A DNA stretch of 64,000 nt from Burkholderiales bacterium PBB6 (lineage in GTDB: Bacteria; Pseudomonadota; Gammaproteobacteria; Burkholderiales; Burkholderiaceae_C), in NCBI GenBank assembly GCA_002255925.1, contig NKIH01000001.1:62001-126000 (forward strand), written 5' to 3'. The first letter of the stretch is position 1; each line of letters begins with the position of its first letter. Positions 15,891 through 22,933 of the stretch are shown piece by piece. The translations under genes and the position numbers were made by a program. The notes under the pieces are model-generated. The model had not been told where the DNA came from, did no database searches, and saw only the letters and a list, made by a program, of their open reading frames with translations.

Positions 15891-16181
15891 ATGTCCAGCC
15901 TGTCCAACGACAAGAGCCGCACCGACATCCTGAACCGCCTCAAGCGCGCCGAAGGGCAGCTGCGCGGCATCCAGCGCATGGTGGAAGAAGGCCAGCCCTG
16001 CCTGGACATTGCCAGCCAGATGGCAGCGGTGCGCAAGGCGCTGGACAGCACCTATGTGCGCATGACGGTGTGCTTCATGGAAGAGCAGCTGACCGAGCGC
16101 CTGGGCGACAACCCCAAGCAGAAGAAGCATGTCGACGACGTGCTCGAAGACATGCAGGCGCTGCTGGGCAAGGTGCGCTGA
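15891..16181 (+). CDS. CsoR/RcnR-family (DUF156) repressor with atypical cysteine pair
   Basis: This small all-helical repressor matches the family from ILNRLKRAEGQLRGIQRMVEEG onward. ATG 15891 (96 residues) gives the normal N-terminal length; an ATG at 15849 adds 14 residues. The first sensing cysteine is conserved (GQPCLDIASQM, Cys-0). Counting from it, the CsoR His at +25 is Phe and the Cys at +29 is Gln, while a new Cys appears at +24 (VRMTVCFMEE). It therefore cannot form the classical Cu(I) C-H-C site and differs from CstR (C...C at +29). A thiol or other inducer is plausible. It closes the efflux operon and probably binds the 11073 operator. Confidence 0.87.
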   Translation: MSSLSNDKSRTDILNRLKRAEGQLRGIQRMVEEGQPCLDIASQMAAVRKALDSTYVRMTVCFMEEQLTERLGDNPKQKKHVDDVLEDMQALLGKVR

Positions 16182-16193
16182 ACCTGCGGCGCT

Positions 16194-17690
16194 TCAGCCC
16201 CGCCCGCGCGGCAGGCTGAGCTGCGCCACCAGGCCGCCGGCCGGGTGGTTGCTCAGCGTCACGTCGCCGCCGGCGGATCGGGCCAGCTCGCGGGCAATAC
16301 CCAATCCGAGGCCGCTGCCACCAGTGGCGCGGTTGCGTGAGGCCTCCAGCCGGAAGAAGGGCTCGAAGACCTGCGCCAGCGCGGCGGGCGGAATGCCCGG
16401 GCCTTCGTCGCGGATGCGGATCAGCAGGGCCGACGGGTCATCGGTGACCTCAATGTGCGCACGCTGGCCATACAGCACCGCGTTGTCCACCAGGTTGCCG
16501 ATGCAGCGCCGCAACCGGCCCGGATCACCCTCGAAGGGCGCCGCGGCTTCACCGCTCAGCGACACGCTGCGGCCCATCTCCTGCTGATCGGCCTGCACCG
16601 CCTGCAGCAGGGCATTCATGTCGATGCTCAGGCGCTGCGCCGGCTCATCCAGGCCGCGCAGCAGGGCCAGGGCGTCGTGCACCATGGCCTCCATGTCGAG
16701 CAGGTCCTTGTCGAAGCGCTCGCGCAGCGCGTCATCATCCAGCAGCTCGGCGCGCAGGCGCATGCGGGTCAGCGGCGTTTTCAGGTCGTGCGAGATGGCC
16801 GTCAGCACGCGGGTGCGGCCCTCCAGCGTGGCCACCAGGCGTTGCTGCATGGTGTTCATCGCGCGGGCGGCCTGCTGTACTTCGGCCGGGCCGCTCTCGG
16901 GCAGCGGCGGGCGATGCAGGTCGGTGCCCAGTGCCTCGGCCTGCACCGCCAGCACCTGCAGCGGCCGGGTCAACCAGCGCACCGCCAGCCACGACAGCAA
17001 CAGCACGCTGACCAGCAGCACGCCCAGCGTGGCCAGCATGCGCACCGGCAAGCTGGCGGTATCGGCGGCCATGCGGCTGTCCAGCAGCAGCCAGCGCTGG
17101 TTCGCCAGTTGCACCTGCACGCTCAACACCAGGCCAGGGTGCGGTGGATGGCCATTGGCCGCCTCGCTGCCCGCACCCAGCCGATGCCGGCCCCACCAGC
17201 CGCGCTCGGCACGCTCAGCCCCCGGCCCCACCGGGTGCGCCCGCACGATGATCGGACGGTCGGGGCCCAGGCTGGCGCGCAGCAGCGCCATCACCACGCC
17301 CGCCTGCGGGCCGGTGTCGTCAGGTTCACTGTCAGAAGTTGAAGCGCCGTCCGCGGGCCGACCTGCCTCACGCGACGCAGGCGCCAGCCGCACCCGCTGC
17401 CCGGGCTGGTTGAGGATGCTGGCCACGCGGTCCTGCTCGGCGGGCTCCAGCGAATCGAGCAGGCGCACCACTTCGGCCACCCGCTGGGCCGGATGGGCGC
17501 CGGCAGCGCGCAGCATCATGCGGTCACGCTCGGCCAGGTTGATCCAGGTGCTCAGCAGCAAGGCGGCCAGCAGGCCCAGCGACAGCACGCCCATCAGGCG
17601 GCCAAACAGCGAGCGGGGCAGCCAGCGCAGACGGGGTGCGGCATGTGCCTTCACCTCTGACTGCCCGTCGGTTGTCAGATGGGTGCTCAT
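16194..17690 (-). CDS. Sensor histidine kinase (EnvZ/CpxA-like)
   Basis: The 498-residue kinase has an N-terminal helix (about residues 32-50), a periplasmic sensor region of about 175 residues of no recognised fold, a second helix (MLATLGVLLVSVLLLSWLAV), HAMP, HisKA with the phospho-acceptor in AISHDLKTPLTRMRL, and HATPase with N, G1 and G2 boxes (NLVDNAVLYG, RDEGPGIPP, GGSGLGLGIA). Its start overlaps the stop of the response regulator gene (ATGA), so the pair is translationally coupled. The divergent neighbour encodes a Spy/CpxP-like protein, suggesting an envelope-stress input. Confidence 0.92.
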   Translation of the reverse strand: MSTHLTTDGQSEVKAHAAPRLRWLPRSLFGRLMGVLSLGLLAALLLSTWINLAERDRMMLRAAGAHPAQRVAEVVRLLDSLEPAEQDRVASILNQPGQRVRLAPASREAGRPADGASTSDSEPDDTGPQAGVVMALLRASLGPDRPIIVRAHPVGPGAERAERGWWGRHRLGAGSEAANGHPPHPGLVLSVQVQLANQRWLLLDSRMAADTASLPVRMLATLGVLLVSVLLLSWLAVRWLTRPLQVLAVQAEALGTDLHRPPLPESGPAEVQQAARAMNTMQQRLVATLEGRTRVLTAISHDLKTPLTRMRLRAELLDDDALRERFDKDLLDMEAMVHDALALLRGLDEPAQRLSIDMNALLQAVQADQQEMGRSVSLSGEAAAPFEGDPGRLRRCIGNLVDNAVLYGQRAHIEVTDDPSALLIRIRDEGPGIPPAALAQVFEPFFRLEASRNRATGGSGLGLGIARELARSAGGDVTLSNHPAGGLVAQLSLPRGRG

Positions 17691-18424
17691 GCCGGCGCCC
17701 CGGCCGGCCGCACCGGCACGCTCAGCACATAGCCCTCACCACGCACCGTCTTGATCAGGCGCGGGTCTTTCGGGTCGTCACCCAGGCGCTGGCGCAGGCG
17801 GCTGACCTGCACATCGATGCTGCGGTCGAGCGGGTCGGCCTCGCGGCCTTGGGTCAGGTCGACCAGCTGGTCGCGGTTGAGCACGCGGTGCGGGTGGGCC
17901 AGAAAGATGCGCAGCAGCTTGTACTCGGCGCCGCTGAGCGACACCACCTGCCCGTCTTCCAGCGTTTGCAGGTGGCGCTGCACCGTGTCGAGCACCCACG
18001 GGCCGAACTGCAGACGCGCCTGGTCGTCGGGCCGCAGGTTGGGCGGCAGGCTGCGGGTGCGCTTGAGAATGACCTTGATGCGCGCCAGCAGCTCGCGCGG
18101 GCTGAAGGGTTTCGGCAGGTAGTCGTCGGCACCCATCTCCAGACCGAGGATGCGGTCCATCTCGTCGCCACGGGCGGTGAGCATCAGCACGGGGGTGTCA
18201 TTGCCGCGGGCGCGCAGGTCGCGGCACAGCGTCAGGCCGTCTTCACCGGGCAGCATCAGGTCCAGCACGATGAGGTCGCAGCGCTGCGCCTCCAGCGCGC
18301 GCTGCATCGCCCGGCCGTCGCCCACGGTGGTGGCGCGCAGGCCGTTGCGCTCAAGATAAGTGCCCAGCAATTGGCGGATCTCGACGTCGTCGTCAACGAT
18401 GAGGATGTGGTCTGGCAGGTCCAT
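17687..18424 (-). CDS. OmpR-family response regulator
   Basis: The 245-residue protein has a receiver domain (acidic pocket VDDD, phospho-acceptor Asp in IVLDLMLPGEDG, switch Thr in LMLTARG, Lys in YLPKPF) followed by an OmpR/PhoB winged-helix DNA-binding domain (LSGAEYKLLRIFLAHP...RSIDVQVSRLRQRLGDDP...VRGEGYVL). It is cotranscribed with the overlapping sensor kinase gene. A probable target is the divergent spy-like gene 181 bases away. Confidence 0.94.
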   Translation of the reverse strand: MDLPDHILIVDDDVEIRQLLGTYLERNGLRATTVGDGRAMQRALEAQRCDLIVLDLMLPGEDGLTLCRDLRARGNDTPVLMLTARGDEMDRILGLEMGADDYLPKPFSPRELLARIKVILKRTRSLPPNLRPDDQARLQFGPWVLDTVQRHLQTLEDGQVVSLSGAEYKLLRIFLAHPHRVLNRDQLVDLTQGREADPLDRSIDVQVSRLRQRLGDDPKDPRLIKTVRGEGYVLSVPVRPAGAPA

Positions 18425-18605
18425 GGCGCGATTGCATCCGTTCCGGCGCCCGGTGTGGGCCGTGTTTCGTAACGCAGTATGTCAACACCGGCCGCAGATA
18501 CGCAGTGATGCAAAAAGGCCGGTTCATGACATGCGCGGTTTACACGGGAGGTTTTGAATACGGTTCATGTTGATCACTCCCTCACCGTTCTCGAAAGGAA
18601 CCTCC

Positions 18606-19175
18606 ATGAACCGCATGCAGAAGATCGCCGTTGCCGCCGCCGCCACCCTGTCCCTGCTGGGTGCCGGCGTGGTGCTGGCCCAGACGACGAACGGCCACGG
18701 CCCGTTTGGCCACCACGGCCAGCGCGACGGGGCCGAGATGGCCGCCCAGGCCCAGAAGCGCCTGACCGAAGCCAAGGCGCAGCTGAAGATCACCCCGGCC
18801 CAGGAAGCCGCCTGGGGCGCCTTCGCCGCACAGGTGAACAAGCAGGTGGCCGCCCGCCCGGCGCCGCCCACCCCGGAAGAGCACGCCAAGATGGCCAGCG
18901 CACCCGCGCCTGAACGCATGGCACAGCACCTGGCCCGCATGAAGCAGCAACTGGCCGGCATGGAAGCCACGCAGTCGGCGCTGCAATCGTTGTATGGCGT
19001 GCTGACGCCGGAGCAACGCGCCACCGCCGACCAGCAGTTCCAGCGCCTGATGGCCCGCGGCCCGGAAGGCAGCGGCCATGGCGGCCGTCATGACCATGGC
19101 GGCGAACACCGTGGCGGCCCGCGCGACGGCAGCACCGCCCCTGGAGCACCCGCCGCACCGGCAGCCAAGAGCTGA
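18606..19175 (+). CDS. Spy/CpxP-family (LTXXQ motif) periplasmic protein
   Basis: The product resembles the small periplasmic chaperones Spy and CpxP. ATG 18606 follows AAAGGAA and gives 189 residues with a signal peptide (MNRMQKIAVAAAATLSLLGA, cleaved at VLAQ). Two LTXXQ-type elements are present, LKITPAQEAAW and LTPEQRATAD, separated by a helical Gln/Met-rich region. The C-terminus is a His/Gly-rich tail (GHGGRHDHGGEHRGG) that may bind metal. It is divergent from the OmpR/EnvZ-like pair, matching the Cpx-type arrangement. A terminator follows. Confidence 0.87.
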   Translation: MNRMQKIAVAAAATLSLLGAGVVLAQTTNGHGPFGHHGQRDGAEMAAQAQKRLTEAKAQLKITPAQEAAWGAFAAQVNKQVAARPAPPTPEEHAKMASAPAPERMAQHLARMKQQLAGMEATQSALQSLYGVLTPEQRATADQQFQRLMARGPEGSGHGGRHDHGGEHRGGPRDGSTAPGAPAAPAAKS

Positions 19176-19182
19176 TGCTGCA

Positions 19183-19216
19183 GGCCTGCCAGCCCCATGC
19201 ACCGGGCTGGCAGGCC
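19183..19216 (+). terminator. Long perfect hairpin after the spy-like gene
   Basis: A 13-bp perfect stem, GGCCTGCCAGCCC (19183-19195) with GGGCTGGCAGGCC (19204-19216), has an 8-base loop and starts 8 bases after the stop. A T6 tract occurs 17 bases further on. It separates the spy-like gene from the DUF3422 gene. Confidence 0.75.
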
Positions 19217-19256
19217 CCATACTGGCGACTCTGGTTTTTTGACCTGGTCGCCCGTC

Positions 19257-20663
19257 ATGTCGTCTGCCGTCCCGCCTTTTTCGACGTCCACGACGTCCTC
19301 TTCAGCTGCATCGCTCGCCACGCCCACCCGGGGCCGCGCGCGCCACGCCCTGCCGGCGGACGACCCGCTGCGCGAGGAACTGCACAACGAGATCCACGCG
19401 CGCCCCTCGGCCCGCATCCGCCTGCCCGCGCTGGTGGTCTACGTGGCCGTGCTGAACCAGGGCGTGAGCCGCGAAGACGAATGCGCGCACCTGCAGCGCC
19501 TGCCTGACAAGGCTGGCTTGACCGTCGCAGACCTGCAACACAACTTCCTGCGCCTGCGCCTGGACGGTGCCACCCTGAAATGGGAGCGCCACAGCGAGTT
19601 CACCCGCTACTCGCTGGTGCAGCCGCTGCCCGCCCACGCCGGGCTGGACGCCACGCAGCCCGAACTGCTCAGCCATGTGCAGCTGCCCGACGACTGGCTC
19701 GCCAGCATCCCGGGCCAAACCGTGGCCGCCATCAAGCTGGTGATGCTTGAACACCCGATAGACGACCCGCACGCCGCGCTGGCCCTGGGCCAGCAGTGGC
19801 TGGGCGGGCGCACCGTGGTCGCGTCGCTGCTGGGCCACGGCCACTCGCTGGCGGTGACCAACTTCCGCCTGAGTGCCAGCGGCTTCGAGCGTTTCCTGGT
19901 GATCGCCCCGCCGGGCACGGGCGAGACCCGCGCCGGCCGCATCTCGCAGCGCCTGCTGGAGATGGAAACCTACCGTCTGATGGCCTTGCGCGGCCTGCCC
20001 GTGGCCAAGGCGCTGGGGCCGGTGCTGGCGGATGCCGAACGGGGTTTGTCAGACATCACGGCCAAGCTGGAAAGCCGCAGCGTGTCTGAGCAAGACCTGC
20101 TGGACACGCTGATTCATCAGGCTGCGCGGGTGGAGCGGGCCACGGCCGAACACGGCTACCGCTTCGCCGCCACGCAGGCCTATGACGCGCTGGTGCGCCA
20201 GCGCATCACCGAGCTGCGCGAGCAGCCGATTCCCGGCACGCAAACCCTGGGCGAATTCCTGCTGCGCCGCATTTCACCGGCCATGGCCACGGCAGCAGCC
20301 ACGGCCAACCGGCTGGCGGCGCTGTCGCAGCGCATCGAACGCGCCAGTGCCTTGCTGCGCACGCGTGTCGACATCGCCACCGAAACCCAGAACCAGCAGC
20401 TGCTGGCCAAGCTCACCCACGGCCAGGAACTGCAGCTCAGCCTGCAGACCACCGTGGAGGGTTTGTCGATCGCGGCCATCTCGTATTACGTGATCAGCCT
20501 GCTGCTGTACGGCGGCAAGGCGCTCAAGGCCATGGGCCTGCCGGTGAACCCGGAAATGGCTGCTGGCGCGCTGATTCCGGTGGTGCTGTGGGGCGTATGG
20601 CAAGCCACGCGGCGGGTGCATGCCCGGCTGCACGGCAGCCACGCCAAACAGCCAACGGCCTGA
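19257..20663 (+). CDS. DUF3422 family membrane protein
   Basis: I recognise the DUF3422 family, whose function is unknown. The N-terminal part starts with DDPLREELHNEIHARPSA, the family's opening signature. A long soluble region with predicted helices follows, including repeated heptad-like stretches near LDTLIHQAARVERA and RVDIATETQNQQ. Two C-terminal membrane segments (SIAAISYYVISLLLYGG and GALIPVVLWGVWQATRR) anchor it. The ATG at 19257 (468 residues) is preferred to an earlier start lying in the terminator hairpin. Six bases separate it from the TauE/SafE gene, so the two probably share a transcript. Confidence 0.88.
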   Translation: MSSAVPPFSTSTTSSSAASLATPTRGRARHALPADDPLREELHNEIHARPSARIRLPALVVYVAVLNQGVSREDECAHLQRLPDKAGLTVADLQHNFLRLRLDGATLKWERHSEFTRYSLVQPLPAHAGLDATQPELLSHVQLPDDWLASIPGQTVAAIKLVMLEHPIDDPHAALALGQQWLGGRTVVASLLGHGHSLAVTNFRLSASGFERFLVIAPPGTGETRAGRISQRLLEMETYRLMALRGLPVAKALGPVLADAERGLSDITAKLESRSVSEQDLLDTLIHQAARVERATAEHGYRFAATQAYDALVRQRITELREQPIPGTQTLGEFLLRRISPAMATAAATANRLAALSQRIERASALLRTRVDIATETQNQQLLAKLTHGQELQLSLQTTVEGLSIAAISYYVISLLLYGGKALKAMGLPVNPEMAAGALIPVVLWGVWQATRRVHARLHGSHAKQPTA

Positions 20664-20669
20664 GGCGAC

Positions 20670-21479
20670 ATGGACCTGCTGCTGCAAGCCGGTGTGCTGG
20701 GCCTGTTGGTGGGCGGCGTGATGGCGCTCACCGGGGCGGGCGGTGGCGTGCTGGCAGCCCCCCTGCTGATGCTGGTGCTGCACCTGAGCCCCTCTGAGGC
20801 CACGCCCATCGCATTGGTGGCCGTGGGCGCTGCGGCCTGGCTGGGCGCGTGGCTGGGCTGGCGCGAACGCGTGCTGCGCTACCGGGCCGCGGCCCTGATC
20901 GGCGGCATTGCAGCCGTGACCGCGCCACTGGGCGTGTGGCTCTCGCACCAGGTACCCGGCCAGTGGCTGAAGGCCGCGCTGGTGGCGGTGCTGGGCTGGA
21001 CCTGCTTCCGCATGGCCCGCATGGCCTGGCAGCGCACCCCGGCCGATGCCCGCGAGCTGACGTACCGCCCCTGCCAGTTCGACCCGGAAAAGGGCCAGCT
21101 CCACTGGACCGCGCCCTGCGCCCGCGCGCTGGCGGGCACGGGCGCGAGTGCCGGCTTGCTGTCGGGCCTGCTGGGCGTGGGCGGCGGCTTCATCATCGTG
21201 CCCGCGCTGTCGCGCCACAGCACGCTGGACGTGCGCCACATCACCGCCACCTCGCTGGCCGTCACGGCCCTGGCCACGCTCAGCGGCTGGCTGAGTGCGC
21301 TGCATTTCGGCAGCGTGAATGTGCCGGTGGCGCTGTGTTTTGGCGGCGCGGCCATGGCGGCCATGCTGCTGGGCCAGCGCTTTGCGGCACGGCTGCCGGC
21401 ACGCTGGGTGCAAACCGGCCTGGCCGTGCTGGCGGGTGGCCTGGGTGTGCGCCTGCTGGTCAACCTGCTGATGCCTTGA
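20670..21479 (+). CDS. TauE/SafE-family sulfite/sulfonate exporter-like permease
   Basis: The 269-residue polytopic protein has the two homologous halves of the TauE/SafE fold. The first opens with GLLVGGVMALTGAGGGVLAAPLL and the second with GLLSGLLGVGGGFIIVPAL, each carrying the glycine-rich signature. About eight helices are predicted. Members export sulfite, sulfoacetate or related organosulfur anions; the actual substrate is unknown. It lies between DUF3422 and a SLAC1-type channel gene, another anion transporter. Confidence 0.9.
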   Translation: MDLLLQAGVLGLLVGGVMALTGAGGGVLAAPLLMLVLHLSPSEATPIALVAVGAAAWLGAWLGWRERVLRYRAAALIGGIAAVTAPLGVWLSHQVPGQWLKAALVAVLGWTCFRMARMAWQRTPADARELTYRPCQFDPEKGQLHWTAPCARALAGTGASAGLLSGLLGVGGGFIIVPALSRHSTLDVRHITATSLAVTALATLSGWLSALHFGSVNVPVALCFGGAAMAAMLLGQRFAARLPARWVQTGLAVLAGGLGVRLLVNLLMP

Positions 21480-21506
21480 TTTCCCTCTACTGACCGAATT
21501 GCTCCG

Positions 21507-22508
21507 ATGGCGGCCCACCCCACTCCCCTGAAATTCCTCGTGCCCGGCTGGTATGCCGTTCCGATGGGCCTGTGCGGCCTGGCGCTGGCCTGGCACCGCG
21601 CAGCGCCCCTGATGGGCGAGATGGCCGACGCCGTGGCCCTGGTGGCCGGTGCCGTGGCGGCGCTGGTGTTCGGCCTGCTGCTGGTGGCCACCGTGCTGCG
21701 CTGGCAGCGCCACCCCGAGGCCTGGGCCGAAGACCGCGCGCACCCGGTGCGTCACAGCTTCATCGCCACGCTGCCGATTGCGGCGGCCCTGCTGGCCACC
21801 GTGGGCGTGTCGCTGTTCGGCCCGCACCCGGCGCTGGAGGCCCTGTGGTGGGCCGGCTCGCTCGGGCTGCTGCTGGTCACGCGCTGGGTCTTGACGCGCT
21901 GGTGGCTGGGCAACCGCGTGGGCGGGCTGCAGTGGCTGGGCATCACGCCCGCGCTGTTCATTCCAGTGGTGGGCAATGTGCTGGTGCCGCTCGCCGGTGT
22001 GCCGCTGGGCCACCCGAACTGGTCGGCGGCGCAGTTCGGCGTGGGCCTGCTGTTCTGGCCGGTCATCACCGTGCTGTTGATGGTGCGCATCGGCACGCAG
22101 GGCATGCTGCCCGAGCGCCTGCTGCCCACGATGTTCATCCTGATTGCGCCGCCCACGGTGGCCGGGCTGTCAGCCCTGCAGCTGGGCGCGCCCGAGGTGG
22201 TGGGCTGGGTGGCCTGGGGCATGGCCGCGTTCAGCTTCGTGTGGGTGGGTGCGCTGGCCAACCGCATCAAGGCGCTGGCGTTCTCGATGACGCACTGGGC
22301 GCTGAGCTTTCCGGTGGCCGCCTTTGCCGCCCTGACGTTGCGCCTGGCCACGCCCGGCAGCCCGATGGCCGTGCTGGGGCCGCTGCTGCTGGCCCTGAGC
22401 TCGCTCATCATCCTGGGCTTGGCGGCCGGCACCCTGCGCGGCCTGCGTGAAGGCACGCTGCTGGCGCCTGAGCCGGTGGCCACCATCGTCCCTGCCAGCA
22501 CGCCGTGA
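21507..22508 (+). CDS. SLAC1/TehA-family anion channel-like protein
   Basis: The 333-residue protein has about ten hydrophobic helices and the TehA/SLAC1 layout: an opening FLVPGWYAVPMGLCGLALAW segment and repeated hairpins with central prolines. Family members conduct chloride, nitrate, sulfite or dicarboxylates, or confer tellurite resistance; which applies here cannot be told. Its stop overlaps the potential GTG start of the thioredoxin-like gene, so the genes are likely cotranscribed. Confidence 0.87.
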   Translation: MAAHPTPLKFLVPGWYAVPMGLCGLALAWHRAAPLMGEMADAVALVAGAVAALVFGLLLVATVLRWQRHPEAWAEDRAHPVRHSFIATLPIAAALLATVGVSLFGPHPALEALWWAGSLGLLLVTRWVLTRWWLGNRVGGLQWLGITPALFIPVVGNVLVPLAGVPLGHPNWSAAQFGVGLLFWPVITVLLMVRIGTQGMLPERLLPTMFILIAPPTVAGLSALQLGAPEVVGWVAWGMAAFSFVWVGALANRIKALAFSMTHWALSFPVAAFAALTLRLATPGSPMAVLGPLLLALSSLIILGLAAGTLRGLREGTLLAPEPVATIVPASTP

Positions 22509-22534
22509 CGGCGGCGATGGCAAACTCCCGCGCC

Positions 22535-22933
22535 ATGTCTTCGAGTACTGCCCCCGTGCCCTCCAACGCCTTGACCGTGGCCTGCCTGTGCGCGGGCTGG
22601 TGCAACACCTGCGGCAGCTACCGACCCTTGATGGCCCAGCTGGCAACGCAGTTTCCGGACGTGCGGTTTTTCTGGGTCGACATCGAAGACCATGCCGATG
22701 CGCTGGAAGACGACGGCGGTGATGCGCCGGACATCGACAACTTCCCCACGCTGCTGGTGATGCAGGGCGACCAGGTCGGCTTCTTCGGCACCGTGCTGCC
22801 GCACCTGGGCGTGCTGGAGCGCATGGTGACGCAGGGCGTGCAGGGCCGGCTGCCGGCCCTGACTGAGCCCGCCACCACCGGCCTGGCGCAGCGCGTGCTG
22901 CGGCTGGCTGAATCAGGCCACGTGCCGGTGTGA
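22535..22933 (+). CDS. Thioredoxin-fold protein (WCNTC active site)
   Basis: This small cytoplasmic thioredoxin-like protein has an active site CLCAGWCNTCGSYRP, an acidic loop (DALEDDGGDAPDID) and the cis-Pro region NFPTLLVMQGD. ATG 22535 gives 132 residues; upstream GTG 22505 and ATG 22520 are possible and would add up to ten residues without obvious function. No signal peptide is seen. Its 3' end overlaps the convergent GGDEF-EAL gene by 21 bases. Its partner is unknown. Confidence 0.85.
   Translation: MSSSTAPVPSNALTVACLCAGWCNTCGSYRPLMAQLATQFPDVRFFWVDIEDHADALEDDGGDAPDIDNFPTLLVMQGDQVGFFGTVLPHLGVLERMVTQGVQGRLPALTEPATTGLAQRVLRLAESGHVPV

Noticed and set aside
20274-22013. A 579-codon minus-strand open frame opposite DUF3422, TauE and SLAC1 genes.
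   Set aside because: Its composition (Gln/His/Arg/Ala-rich, no conserved motif) and full overlap with three recognisable genes mark it as a shadow frame.
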